From CAZSXU01 sp964610505 (GTDB lineage: Bacteria; Arandabacterota; Arandabacteria; JAGLYR01), in assembly GCA_964610505.1 (NCBI GenBank), contig CAZSXU010000005.1:92952-156951 (forward strand): a DNA stretch of 64,000 bases, in the 5' to 3' direction. Shown piece by piece: positions 7,513 to 17,766 of this stretch. The notes below the pieces were generated by a model that worked only from the letters and a program-made list of their open reading frames with translations, was not told the DNA's origin and did no database searches. Every line of letters begins with the position of its first letter. The first letter of the stretch is position 1. A program made the translations under genes and the position numbers.

Positions 7513-9876
7513 CTATCGCACCAGAACCATCTTGGAACTGTAACTTTCTCCGGGAGTGGACATTACGCAGAAATAGACACCGCAGGCCACCCCGACCCCT
7601 CTGTCACTCCTCCCATCCCAGACAGCCTGATGCACCCCGGCGCTCAGGGCTTTCTCCAGGAGAACCCGCACGCGCCGACCGTGAATGTCGTAGACGGCGA
7701 TCGAGACCATCTGCGGGCGTTCCAGGACGAACGGGATCGTGGTGGACGGATTGAAGGGATTGGGGAAGTTCCTTCCCAGTCCCGTTCCGGACTGCAGATT
7801 CTCTTCACGCCCAACCGAGAGAACTCGAATGTCGGACGCGCCGATTTCATCCACCCAGAAGGTCCCCCCGGCAGCTCCCGACCAGTCCGCAAAGAAGGCC
7901 ACGCGTTTGAGCATGCCCGTGTTCACGTACTGCCCAACGAAGGAGTCGAGGGGTACGTGGTAGAACGTCCATTCGGGATGACAGACCAGGTAGTCGTAGT
8001 TGGCATAGCTCCCGGCGTCGTCCGCAATCTGGAATGTAAGATGGACACCCTCGGTTCCCCGGACGGCCACCTGGATGCCGTCGTAGTTGGACACATCCAT
8101 CGGTGAATCGAAGGACGATTCCACTCCACCCCACCAGGGAGACTGATTGAGATCGAAGTTGACCTGCATGCACTTCTCGCCGCCTGCCGGCGTGTTCCAG
8201 CTGAGGTCCCAGGATTGAATCACCCCGCCATCGGTTGGTTTCTCGTACCACATCTGCTGGAGGGCGGCCGAACTCGAGTAGCTCTCGAAGCTCTCGATGA
8301 CGAGCGAATCCGCCTCGACGATTTCTTCGCCCTCAAGCGGGGCGGACACTTGAAAGGCATCGAGGTATAACGCGCCCGGTTCGGTGTATCCCCGGATGCT
8401 CACGTTGAGATCGGTGATGTCCGCCCGGTCGGTGATTCCGTCAAGCGGGAGACTCCCCAGCGTGACCCATGTGTGTGGAACCAGATTGCAGGACGACACC
8501 AGAGTATCGCGGTCCCCGCCGGAGCCGCTCGTACACCAGATCGTCAGATCCATCGTCCAGTATGTCTCGTTGAAGACCCGAAGATGAAGTGTATCCACGA
8601 GCCCCCAGTGGTACGGCGTCCGCGCATTTGCCGTGAAGGCGGCCCAGGACGACCCGCTGTGTGCGGGATCGAAATTGCACTTCAGCGCGTGGTCCCCCTC
8701 GTACACGACCTCGGAGCTCAACTCTACGGAAATCGCATCGCCGGAATCCCCGGACGGCGACCATCCGTGGAGCGACAAATCCTCGCAGCGGTCCCAGTAC
8801 GCTTCGCACGCCGTGACGTGGGCGTCGACGGTCCACGCCTGGTCCGTCGGCGTATCCCACATCGTTCGGGCCATCGGATCGACCGGATCCCACCACACGT
8901 CGTCATCCGTCCAGATCTGCCAACACGTTCCCGCCTTGCTCCTTCCAATCCGCCAGAAGGCCCAGGGGCATTCCTTCGAGAGGCAGCCGCCCGTCACCGA
9001 CGTGTAGTGGCTCTGAATCGCCGGCATTCCCGCGTCGCGCGTAGTGCCGAATTCCTCAATGAAGAGCAGTTTTCCCGCGGGCTCCGTGAGCACCCGGGCG
9101 TCGTCGATCCACGCGCTCAGGTCCCCACCGTAGAAATGCAGCGTGTACACGTCCGCGTCGGGAATCACGCCCAGGGTCTGGATGTCGTCTCCGCACTCGC
9201 TCCCGTAGTACCGGCTGTATCCGGCGATACCCAGGGACACCAGCGTGCCGGGGTCAATGGACTTCACGTGGCCGGCGATCTCGTTGTGCCAGGACCGCAT
9301 GTGCTCATATTTGAGGGAATCCGAGATATCCGCTTCGGGAAACTCGTCCCGGATCCAGGGTTCGTTCATGAGCTCCCAGGCCCAGATGACGTCGTCGATG
9401 TCCTTGTAGGGCTTCCCGTACAGGGGGTGCACATGATTGAGAATGGTCTCGATGCGGCTCTTGTAGAACACTCGGGCCATGGGTTCGGTGAAGAACTCCG
9501 TCGCCGTCCAATAGTCGAGATAGGAGGACTCGTTTCCGGGCCAGAGGAAGTAGGTGGTGTCAAATACGATCATGAGCACGACGCCGCGCTTGCGGGCTTC
9601 TTGAATCAGATAATCGACCCTGTCCAGGACGCCGTAGTCGTAGACCCCCACGGTCTCGGGTTCAAAGTGGTAGGCGATCATGATCCTCAGGACGCGCAAG
9701 TCGCTGTCGGCCATCGCGTCGAGAGTTTCCCGAATGACGTCGTTCGATTCCAGATAGAGGAAAGGCTCGTTGGCTCCGGCCCAGAGGAAATCCGCCGTGG
9801 CCGGAGGGGCCGCTGCGCCCAGAGCCGCAGCCATCAGGGCGGCCAGGAAAAGCCGATGTTTCGCCAGACGACTCAC
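7513..9876 (-). CDS. Secreted GH5-family glycoside hydrolase with CBM modules and sorting domain
   Basis: 787 residues from GTG 9876. GCGGAGG lies 6 bases upstream and the product starts MSRLAKHRLFLAALMAAALG, a clear signal peptide. The catalytic barrel (about 28-340) shows WELMNEPW with acid/base Glu172 and LLFIEEFGTT with nucleophile Glu275, the GH5 pattern, closest to beta-mannanase-like subfamilies. Two beta-sandwich modules follow (about 370-515 and 525-680); the second has the FESYSSSAALQQMW opening seen in the nearby CBM-like proteins. The C-terminus NFPNPFNPSTTIPF to SSKMVLVR is a FlgD-like sorting domain. It likely degrades a plant or algal beta-glycan outside the cell or on its surface; the substrate is inferred. 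Confidence 0.9.
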   Translation of the reverse strand: MSRLAKHRLFLAALMAAALGAAAPPATADFLWAGANEPFLYLESNDVIRETLDAMADSDLRVLRIMIAYHFEPETVGVYDYGVLDRVDYLIQEARKRGVVLMIVFDTTYFLWPGNESSYLDYWTATEFFTEPMARVFYKSRIETILNHVHPLYGKPYKDIDDVIWAWELMNEPWIRDEFPEADISDSLKYEHMRSWHNEIAGHVKSIDPGTLVSLGIAGYSRYYGSECGDDIQTLGVIPDADVYTLHFYGGDLSAWIDDARVLTEPAGKLLFIEEFGTTRDAGMPAIQSHYTSVTGGCLSKECPWAFWRIGRSKAGTCWQIWTDDDVWWDPVDPMARTMWDTPTDQAWTVDAHVTACEAYWDRCEDLSLHGWSPSGDSGDAISVELSSEVVYEGDHALKCNFDPAHSGSSWAAFTANARTPYHWGLVDTLHLRVFNETYWTMDLTIWCTSGSGGDRDTLVSSCNLVPHTWVTLGSLPLDGITDRADITDLNVSIRGYTEPGALYLDAFQVSAPLEGEEIVEADSLVIESFESYSSSAALQQMWYEKPTDGGVIQSWDLSWNTPAGGEKCMQVNFDLNQSPWWGGVESSFDSPMDVSNYDGIQVAVRGTEGVHLTFQIADDAGSYANYDYLVCHPEWTFYHVPLDSFVGQYVNTGMLKRVAFFADWSGAAGGTFWVDEIGASDIRVLSVGREENLQSGTGLGRNFPNPFNPSTTIPFVLERPQMVSIAVYDIHGRRVRVLLEKALSAGVHQAVWDGRSDRGVGVACGVYFCVMSTPGESYSSKMVLVR

Positions 9877-9914
9877 CTCGAACCTCCGCAACTCCCTGCA
9901 CGCGCTCTCTTCCA

Positions 9915-9944
9915 AGGATAGCACAGGAGCGGGCCGACAATCAA
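9915..9944 (-). promoter_or_regulatory. Promoter for the GH5 gene
   Basis: Minus strand TTGATT (9944-9939), 18 bases, TATCCT (9920-9915), about 30 bases before the GTG at 9876. Confidence 0.55.
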
Positions 9945-10102
9945 GGAGTCATTTGTTCAAACAAAACCCCGTGAATCAACATTACTCCCAGTACTTACAG
10001 CAGAATGCGGCAATCGCAAGGCGAAATCCGGGGTTTCTGTGTTCACAATCAACAAACACTCCAAGGGAGTCGCTCGGCGTCGTCCGCCCAGCCCAAAACC
10101 CG

Positions 10103-10131
10103 TTGACGGAGGAGGACCGATCCAGTACGAT
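10103..10131 (+). promoter_or_regulatory. Promoter for the propionyl-CoA carboxylase operon
   Basis: TTGACG (10103-10108), 17 bases, TACGAT (10126-10131), followed by a roughly 65-base leader to the first gene. Confidence 0.6.
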
Positions 10132-10203
10132 AACGCCTCCAGGAAGGCCCGAGGGATGAACCAGGACTCTTTGATTCGGACCCACGGCGGAGAGGAGTGA
10201 GCC

Positions 10204-11754
<1,551 letters not shown>

Positions 11755-11806
11755 CCTCGGCGGCCCGCCCCACTCCGTGCGGGCCATTCGACGGAATCGA
11801 CCCGCC

Positions 11807-13321
11807 ATGTTCAACAAGGTCCTCGTCGCCAATCGAGGTGAAATCGCCGTCCGGGTCATGCGGGCCCTGGCAGAAATGGGAATCCGCTCCGTCGCAGTAT
11901 ACTCCGAGGCCGATCGAGACGCGTACCACGTCCAGTTTGCCGAACAGGCCTACGCCATCGGCCCCGCAGAGTCCTCCAAGAGCTACCTCAACATGGATCC
12001 TATCCTCGAGGCGGCCCGCCGGTCCGGCAGTCAGGCCGTTCACCCGGGTTACGGGTTCCTCGCCGAGAACCCCGGGTTCGCCGAAGCCTGTGAGCAGATG
12101 GGGCTTGCATTCATCGGCCCCACCCCCGACGCCATCGAGACCATGGGGAGCAAGACCGGCGCCCGCAAGAAGATGCTCTCCGCGGGCGTGCCCGTGATCC
12201 CCGGGCACGACGAACCGCTGGTCTCCGAGGAGGAGGCCCTTGCGATCGCCCGCGAGTTGGGCTATCCGGTCCTCTTCAAAGCCGTGGCCGGCGGGGGAGG
12301 CAAGGGAATGCGGGTGGTCCATGAAGACAGTGAAGTCCCGGCCGCTCTTCGGGCGACCCGTGGCGAGTCGCTCTCGGCCTTCGGTTCGGCCGAGATCTAT
12401 ATGGAGAAGTACATCACCGAACCGCGGCACGTGGAGATCCAGATTCTTGCGGACCGGCAGGGTCACGCGATTCACCTCGGAGAGCGGGAGTGCTCCATTC
12501 AGCGGCGGTACCAGAAGCTGGTTGAGGAGAGCCCCTCGGTCGCCGTGGATCCGGATCTCCGGATGCGGATGGGCGAAACGGCCGTGCGCGCGGCCGGCGC
12601 GGTCGGGTATCGAAACGCCGGTACGGTGGAGTTCATCCTGGGTGCGGACGGGAAGTTCTATTTTCTGGAAATGAACACGAGGCTCCAGGTTGAACATCCG
12701 GTCACGGAGATGGTCACCGGCGTCGACCTGGTCAAGGAGCAGATCCGCATCGCGGCCGGCGAACCGTTGCGTATTCAACAGGCGGACGTCGCCCCGAACG
12801 GGTGGGCCATCGAATGCCGGGTCTACGCGGAAGATCCGGCCCGCCAATTCATGCCCTCGGTCGGGGCCGTTCGTTGGCTGCGGACCCCGGAGGGCCCGGG
12901 GGTTCGGATCGACAGCGGCATTGCCCAGGGCTCCGAAGTGTCACTCTACTACGATCCGATGATCTCGAAGCTGGTCACCTGGGGAGGACACCGGGACGAG
13001 GCCATCGCGCGCATGCGCCGCGCCCTGGAGGAGTATGTGATTTCGGGAGTGCAGACCACGATTCCCTTCCACCGCTGGGTGATGGGACACCCCCGATTCC
13101 AATCCGGGAAGTTTCACACGGGGTTCATCGATGAGAGCTTCCGGGCGGCGGAGGCGCTGGCGCTGTCCGATGACGACCGGACGGCGGCCGTCATCGCCGC
13201 GGCCCTGAAGTATCACGACAACCAGTTTCCTGAGTCCAGGGAGAGGTCCGGGCGCCTCACATCCGGCTGGAAGGTCGCCGGACGCTGTCAACTCCAGACC
13301 CGGAGAGTAGGTCGACTATGA
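11807..13321 (+). CDS. accC: Biotin carboxylase subunit of acyl-CoA carboxylase
   Basis: 504 residues from ATG 11807 (MFNKVLVANRGEIAVRVMR), the canonical N-terminus; the ten extra codons upstream are not family-like. ATP-grasp biotin carboxylase: ATP loop GGGGKGMRVV (about 160), substrate region YMEKYITEPRHVEIQ, active-site EMNTRLQVEHPVTEM (about 288). It carboxylates the biotin on the carrier encoded next. The C-terminal tail beyond about 450 is less conserved. It lies 52 bases after pccB and its stop overlaps the start of the carrier gene (ATGA at 13318), so expression is probably coupled. Separate carboxylase and carrier proteins resemble split propionyl-CoA carboxylases, not the fused actinobacterial alpha subunit. 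Confidence 0.95.
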   Translation: MFNKVLVANRGEIAVRVMRALAEMGIRSVAVYSEADRDAYHVQFAEQAYAIGPAESSKSYLNMDPILEAARRSGSQAVHPGYGFLAENPGFAEACEQMGLAFIGPTPDAIETMGSKTGARKKMLSAGVPVIPGHDEPLVSEEEALAIARELGYPVLFKAVAGGGGKGMRVVHEDSEVPAALRATRGESLSAFGSAEIYMEKYITEPRHVEIQILADRQGHAIHLGERECSIQRRYQKLVEESPSVAVDPDLRMRMGETAVRAAGAVGYRNAGTVEFILGADGKFYFLEMNTRLQVEHPVTEMVTGVDLVKEQIRIAAGEPLRIQQADVAPNGWAIECRVYAEDPARQFMPSVGAVRWLRTPEGPGVRIDSGIAQGSEVSLYYDPMISKLVTWGGHRDEAIARMRRALEEYVISGVQTTIPFHRWVMGHPRFQSGKFHTGFIDESFRAAEALALSDDDRTAAVIAAALKYHDNQFPESRERSGRLTSGWKVAGRCQLQTRRVGRL

Positions 13322-13857
13322 GCCCTCCGTACACGCGCAACCGGCAGCAGCTTCGAGCACGTGTGGGTGAGCAGACCGTCGATTTCTCGATCGAGGAAGA
13401 AAACGGCGTCTTTCGCGTCCAGATCGGCGAGGAATCTTTCGCCGTGCACCGTCGAGAGCGCGGGCACGGAGGACCGATGTTTCTTCTCATCAACGACCAT
13501 CCCCACGAGATCGACGTGGAGGAGCAGGCCGAAGGCTTTCGGGTGAACGTCTCGGGAGTGGCCCACACCGTGGAGATTCTCGACCCTCTGACGGCGCTGG
13601 CCAGAAAGGCGGTTCGAGAAAGTACGGGTCCCGAGATCGAGACCGTCGTCGCTCCGATGCCCGGCCTCGTGGTCTCTGTGGAAGTCGGGGTGGGCGACCG
13701 CGTCGATGCCGGAATGCCTCTGGTCGTCGTCGAAGCGATGAAAATGCAGAACGAGCTCGCCGCCGTCCACGGCGGGCTCGTCCGCCAGGTCAACGTGGAA
13801 GCCGGCCAGAAGGTGGACACCCATGACGCGTTGGTCGTCCTGGAGCGCGTCCGGTGA
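13318..13857 (+). CDS. Biotin carboxyl carrier protein of acyl-CoA carboxylase
   Basis: 179 residues. The C-terminal domain (about 105-177) is a biotinyl/lipoyl barrel with VVEAMKMQNEL; Lys142 is the biotinylation site. The first 100 residues form a beta-rich region similar to the carrier linker of propionyl-CoA carboxylase alpha chains (the BT domain), which docks the carrier on the core. The ATG overlaps the stop of the biotin carboxylase gene by 4 bases. The 3' end and stop region are partly duplicated just downstream (13840-13911). It shuttles carboxybiotin between the two neighbouring subunits. Confidence 0.93.
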   Translation: MSPPYTRNRQQLRARVGEQTVDFSIEEENGVFRVQIGEESFAVHRRERGHGGPMFLLINDHPHEIDVEEQAEGFRVNVSGVAHTVEILDPLTALARKAVRESTGPEIETVVAPMPGLVVSVEVGVGDRVDAGMPLVVVEAMKMQNELAAVHGGLVRQVNVEAGQKVDTHDALVVLERVR

Positions 13858-13911
13858 ATCTTACGGTCGGCATTTGCCTGGAACGCGTCCGGTGAACCTT
13901 ACGATCAACAT
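13840..13911. repeat. Imperfect tandem duplication over the carrier gene 3' end
   Basis: Two 34-base copies (13840-13873 and 13878-13911) match at 29 positions with a 38-base period. The first contains the last codons and TGA of the biotin carrier gene; the second repeats them in the spacer before the mutase gene. Confidence 0.8.
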
Positions 13912-13931
13912 CCGCTCGGAGAGCTGGCCAA

Positions 13932-15527
13932 GTGAGTGAGGAGAAACACTTCCGCACATCGTCCGGCGATGACGTCAAATCCGTCTACGGCCCTGCCGAT
14001 CTCGAGGGTCACGACTACGAGCGCGACCTCGCCGATCCCGGAAGCCCTCCCTTCACGCGCGGGATCTACCCCAGCATGTACCGAGGCCGGACCTGGACCA
14101 TGCGCCAGTACGCGGGGTTCGGGTCTTGCGTCGAAACCAACGCTCGGTTCAAGTACTTGCTGGATCACGGCCAGACGGGGTTGAGCGTCGCGTTTGATCT
14201 CCCCACGCAGATGGGCCTGGACTCGGACGATCCTCTGGCCGAGGGCGAGGTCGGCCGCGTCGGCGTCGCGATCGATTCCCTGGCCGACATGGAAGACCTG
14301 TTCGACGGCATCCCCCTGGACCGGGTCAGCACCTCCATGACGATCAACGCCACGGCAGGGATCCTTCTTGCCGCCTACATGGCGGTGGCCGAAGCGGGGG
14401 GCGCGGATTCCGGCGGCCTCTCCGGCACAATCCAGAACGACATTCTCAAGGAGTACATCGCCCGCGGCACCTACATCTTTCCCCCGCGGGAATCGATGCG
14501 GATCACCACCGACATCATTCGCTACGCCAGTGATCATCTTCCGAAGTGGAACACGATCAGCATCAGCGGATACCACATTCGTGAGGCGGGAGCGACGGCC
14601 GTTCAAGAGGTGGCCTTCACCCTGGCCGACGGAATCGAATACGTCCGGGGTGCGATGGACACCGGTCTTTCCGTGGACGATTTCGCTCCGCGCCTGTCCT
14701 TTTTCTTTGACGTGCACAACCATTTGTTCGAGGAGGTCGCCAAACTTCGCGCGGCTCGAAGGGTGTGGGCTCGGTTGATGCACGACGACTTCGGCGCGCG
14801 CCATCCGAGATCTCTTATGCTCCGGTTCCACTGCCAGACCGCGGGATGCACCCTGACCGCCCAGCAACCCTGGGTGAACGTCCCGCGGGTCACGCTGCAG
14901 GCGCTGGCCGCGGTCCTGGGCGGTACCCAGTCCCTGCACACCAATTCGTTTGACGAAGCCGTCTCCCTGCCTTCGGAAGCGGCCGCCCGCCTGGCGCTCC
15001 GGACACAGCAGGTCATTGCCGAAGAGTCCGGTGTCACGCACACCGTGGACCCGCTCGGCGGCTCCTACTACGTCGAAGGCCTGACCGACAGGATTGAAGC
15101 GAGCGTCCGGGACCTGCTGGACCGGATCGAATCGGTGGGCGGGATGCGCTCGGCAATCGAAAAGGGATGGGTGCAGCGACAGATCGAGGAGTCCGCCTAC
15201 CGATTCCAGAAGCAGGTGGAGAGCGGCGAAGCGACCGTGATCGGCGTCAACCGGCACGTGATTTCGGAAGAGACGCCCGTGGAGTTCACGCTGGACCCGG
15301 CCCTGGAGAGGGATCAGAAGGTCCGGCTGGCGCGGCTCAAGTCCAAGAGGGACGCGGCGCGAGTTCGGGCGGCCCTCGAGCGCGTTCGGGCGTGTGCCGA
15401 GGGCACCGAGAATCTCATGCCGGCGTTCTTGGAGGCGGTCAAGGCATACGCGACCCTCGGCGAGATCTGCGGTGTGTTGAAAGAAGTGTTTGGACAGTAT
15501 AGGGAATCGAGAGCCGAGGGCCGATAG
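13932..15527 (+). CDS. mcmA1: Methylmalonyl-CoA mutase large (catalytic) subunit
   Basis: 531 residues from GTG 13932 (SEEKHFRT). It is the TIM-barrel substrate subunit of the split archaeal/Thermus-type enzyme, with no B12 domain of its own. WTMRQYAGF places Tyr60 and ESMRI places Arg190, matching the Tyr89/Arg207 pair that binds the methylmalonyl carboxylate in the Propionibacterium enzyme; SISGYHIREAG holds His215. It isomerises (R)-methylmalonyl-CoA to succinyl-CoA with adenosylcobalamin. The operon supplies its substrate and the epimerase follows. The B12 subunit is probably the one encoded at 21508-21927. Compare the paralogue at 22113-23777, which has Phe in place of the Tyr. Confidence 0.92.
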   Translation: MSEEKHFRTSSGDDVKSVYGPADLEGHDYERDLADPGSPPFTRGIYPSMYRGRTWTMRQYAGFGSCVETNARFKYLLDHGQTGLSVAFDLPTQMGLDSDDPLAEGEVGRVGVAIDSLADMEDLFDGIPLDRVSTSMTINATAGILLAAYMAVAEAGGADSGGLSGTIQNDILKEYIARGTYIFPPRESMRITTDIIRYASDHLPKWNTISISGYHIREAGATAVQEVAFTLADGIEYVRGAMDTGLSVDDFAPRLSFFFDVHNHLFEEVAKLRAARRVWARLMHDDFGARHPRSLMLRFHCQTAGCTLTAQQPWVNVPRVTLQALAAVLGGTQSLHTNSFDEAVSLPSEAAARLALRTQQVIAEESGVTHTVDPLGGSYYVEGLTDRIEASVRDLLDRIESVGGMRSAIEKGWVQRQIEESAYRFQKQVESGEATVIGVNRHVISEETPVEFTLDPALERDQKVRLARLKSKRDAARVRAALERVRACAEGTENLMPAFLEAVKAYATLGEICGVLKEVFGQYRESRAEGR

Positions 15528-15536
15528 GCCGGAATT

Positions 15537-15597
15537 GTACGGGCCTTGCGCTGCGGGGAAGGTCAGGCGTCTCTTGGCCCGAGCGTGAGTGAAGTCT
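15537..15597 (+). repeat. Dispersed intergenic repeat, copy A
   Basis: About 60 bases that recur at 63192-63253 at roughly 83 percent identity. Both copies start GTACGGGCCTT and share GGCGTCTCTTGGCC and GAGCGTGAGTGA. A further short shared element (AATCTGTG repeated) lies downstream of each, here at 15634-15651. Confidence 0.75.
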
Positions 15598-15633
15598 GCA
15601 ACCGTCGAGGCGGACAAGGCTCTTCGGGTTTCG

Positions 15634-15651
15634 AATCTGTGAAATCTGTGG
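15634..15651 (+). repeat. AATCTGTG-AATCTGTGG dispersed element
   Basis: A doubled AATCTGTG motif. Related copies lie at 63426-63444 (plus) and 21947-21963 (minus), all in spacers. Confidence 0.65.
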
Positions 15652-15680
15652 CTAAGGTTCTAGCTTTCTCGGAGGTTCAG

Positions 15681-16097
15681 GTGTTCAGAAAGATCGACCA
15701 CATCGGCATCGTCGCGCGGGATCTGGAGGAGCTGAAGGCTCTCTACCGCGACGTTCTGGAAATGGAACCCGCACACGAGGAGATTCGGGAAGAGCTCGGC
15801 GTCAAGGCCGCCCTCTACCCCGTGGGCGAGACAGCCCTGGAATTCATCGAGCCCATCTCCGAGGAGACCCCGCTCAAGAATTTCCTTGAAACACGCGGCG
15901 AAGGCATTCACCACATCTGCTTCATGGTGGATAACATTGAAGACGCGCTCAAGAAGCTGGCCGAGCGCGGCGTGGATTTGATCGACAAGAAGCCCCGCAT
16001 GGGCGCCAACCGCCGCCGGATCGCCTTCCTGCATCCCAAGGCCATGAAGGGGGTGCTGATCGAACTCGCGGAAGAAACCGGAGAGAAACAGCTCTAG
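15681..16097 (+). CDS. mce: Methylmalonyl-CoA epimerase
   Basis: 138 residues from GTG 15681, which has GGAGG 5 bases upstream and gives the family N-terminus FRKIDHIGIVARDLE. The protein is two vicinal-oxygen-chelate halves. Metal ligands fit His7 (DHIGI), His78 (GIHHICF) and Glu128 (LIELAE), with GANRRRIAFLHP before the last strand. It converts (S)- to (R)-methylmalonyl-CoA, linking the carboxylase product to the mutase. It closes the plus-strand propionate operon. The spacer before it carries the two dispersed repeat elements, so translation may depend on its own ribosome site. Confidence 0.95.
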   Translation: MFRKIDHIGIVARDLEELKALYRDVLEMEPAHEEIREELGVKAALYPVGETALEFIEPISEETPLKNFLETRGEGIHHICFMVDNIEDALKKLAERGVDLIDKKPRMGANRRRIAFLHPKAMKGVLIELAEETGEKQL

Positions 16098-16318
16098 GCT
16101 CTACGTTCTGAGTGCAAAACCCGAGCACACTCCCGACGGTCTTGATTGCAGACCCCTCTTCGCTGATCGTCGCCGGATCCGCCCGCCGCTCCTCCACGGA
16201 CAGTCAGGCCCCCAAGAGAGCGCTTCTGGGCAGCCCCAGATGACCGTCGGAAGTCGAAATGCCCGAAGGGCTAGCGACATGGGCAAGGAACAAGGGACGG
16301 GGGCGCGACGTCGCCGAG

Positions 16319-17551
16319 TTACTTATGGCTCTTGGTCGCTTCGTAGATTCCCCGGAGGATCGCTTCTTTGGCTGATGTGAGAGGCACACCTCGGCGCCCC
16401 ATCACGGTTCGGGCCGTTTCCAGGGCTTTCCCCAGGGAATATTTCACCGGCCCTTCGTGGCCGAGCCAGGTGAAAGAGGGAACGAACTTCGGCAGAAATC
16501 CCGTACCGAAGAGGAGACAGCTGACGCCGAATACGGACCCGGTGTTGATCCGGGATCCAATAGCCGACTTGGTGTGGTCACCCACGAAGCAACCGACGAA
16601 CAACTCTCCCGAATCCATCTGTTTGCCGTCCACGTGCACCCGGACGGCGCCGTAGTTGTTCTTGAGATCGCTGTTGGTCGTTTCCGCTCCGAGATTGACC
16701 CATTCCCCGAGATAGGCGTGGCCCAGGAATCCGCTGTGTTGCTTGTTGGCATAGCCCTGGAGAATACACTGGCGGATCTCCCCCCCCAGCTTGCAGACCG
16801 GCCCGATCGCCGTCGCCTCAATCATGGCGAGCGGCTGCACCAGACTCCCCGTCCCGATCGCGGCCGGGCCCCGAATCACGGCGTTCGCCCGAACCTCGAC
16901 CTTGGCGCCCAGGACAATGGGGCCCTCGCTCGCGTCGAGAACGACTCCCGGCGCCAACCGGCATCCCGAACCGAGATGCACGGCCCCGGTGTTGACGCAT
17001 TCCACGGCGTCGGGGATGGGCTCTCCGGCATCCCGCCCCGGGGCCCATCGATCGAAATCACGGACGATTCGGTCGGGGTTGTCGGCCACCAGATCCCAGG
17101 GATACCGGATGAACCCGGCCTCCAGCTCTAGGGCGGGAAGACCTTCCCAAACGGATTCGTCCAGAGGCACGTCAAGGCGTTCCCCGAGTTTCTCCAGTCG
17201 CCGTCCCGACACTCGGGCGGCCACCACGTCTTCGCCGCAACGGTAAACGCAGTCGTCCGAGTCTTCCAGTATCGGTCTCAACGAATCATCCGCGATCACC
17301 CGGCCGTTCACGAATAGACACCGGTCAGACGGTGCCGCGTTGACCGTTGCGCCCCGATGATCTTCCCGAACCGACTTGGCCAGCTCGGATCGGCACTGCA
17401 GCGCCAGAGACTCGGGGCGAAGAGCGACAACCACGCGCTCGCAAAGGGTCCACAGTCCCAACCGGAGATCGTACACGGGGCGCGTGGCCGCCATAGGCAT
17501 CAATCGGGACCATCGCTCATCTTCGAAAACGCAGACAGTGTCAGCACTCAT
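16319..17551 (-). CDS. Alternative GlmU-type sugar nucleotidyltransferase / hexapeptide acyltransferase
   Basis: 410 residues. The N-terminus VCVFEDERWSRLMPMAATRP followed by YDLRLG matches the family of putative sugar nucleotidyltransferases found in FCB bacteria (TIGR03991-like). The middle (about 185-330) is a left-handed beta-helix of hexapeptide repeats: IVLGAKVEVRANAVI, AIGTGSLVQPLAMI. The C-terminal block INTGSVFGV, GFLPKFVPSFTW and KALETARTVM is typical of that family. It is expected to make UDP-N-acetylglucosamine from glucosamine-1-phosphate for the cell wall and LPS. The upstream gene is a STAS protein 215 bases away; downstream it converges with the epimerase gene. Confidence 0.85.
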   Translation of the reverse strand: MSADTVCVFEDERWSRLMPMAATRPVYDLRLGLWTLCERVVVALRPESLALQCRSELAKSVREDHRGATVNAAPSDRCLFVNGRVIADDSLRPILEDSDDCVYRCGEDVVAARVSGRRLEKLGERLDVPLDESVWEGLPALELEAGFIRYPWDLVADNPDRIVRDFDRWAPGRDAGEPIPDAVECVNTGAVHLGSGCRLAPGVVLDASEGPIVLGAKVEVRANAVIRGPAAIGTGSLVQPLAMIEATAIGPVCKLGGEIRQCILQGYANKQHSGFLGHAYLGEWVNLGAETTNSDLKNNYGAVRVHVDGKQMDSGELFVGCFVGDHTKSAIGSRINTGSVFGVSCLLFGTGFLPKFVPSFTWLGHEGPVKYSLGKALETARTVMGRRGVPLTSAKEAILRGIYEATKSHK

Positions 17552-17766
17552 ACGGCCCGACCTTCCGAACCTCTTCGCGCGCCGGCGCTCGCCTCACGGC
17601 CCGAATCCCCCACCACACCCCTCACGAGAAGGGCCCGGGCATCGGCGTTCCGTATACCACGGCGCGGCACGAACCCCGACCTCCGTCCCGATCGTGGTCG
17701 AATTCCGTGCCGCAAACCGGTCCCCGCACACAGGCGAATCCCGCTGCGGGGTCGAGAGAGGATTCC

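Larger units (their letters stand above)
9877..10203. other. Divergent promoter region between the GH5 gene and the carboxylase operon
   Basis: Holds a minus-strand promoter (9915-9944) and a plus-strand promoter (10103-10131) about 160 bases apart. I see no gene in between. Confidence 0.65.

Noticed and set aside
13905..15617. 570-residue minus-strand frame
   Set aside because: Antisense to the methylmalonyl-CoA mutase gene; composition typical of a shadow frame.
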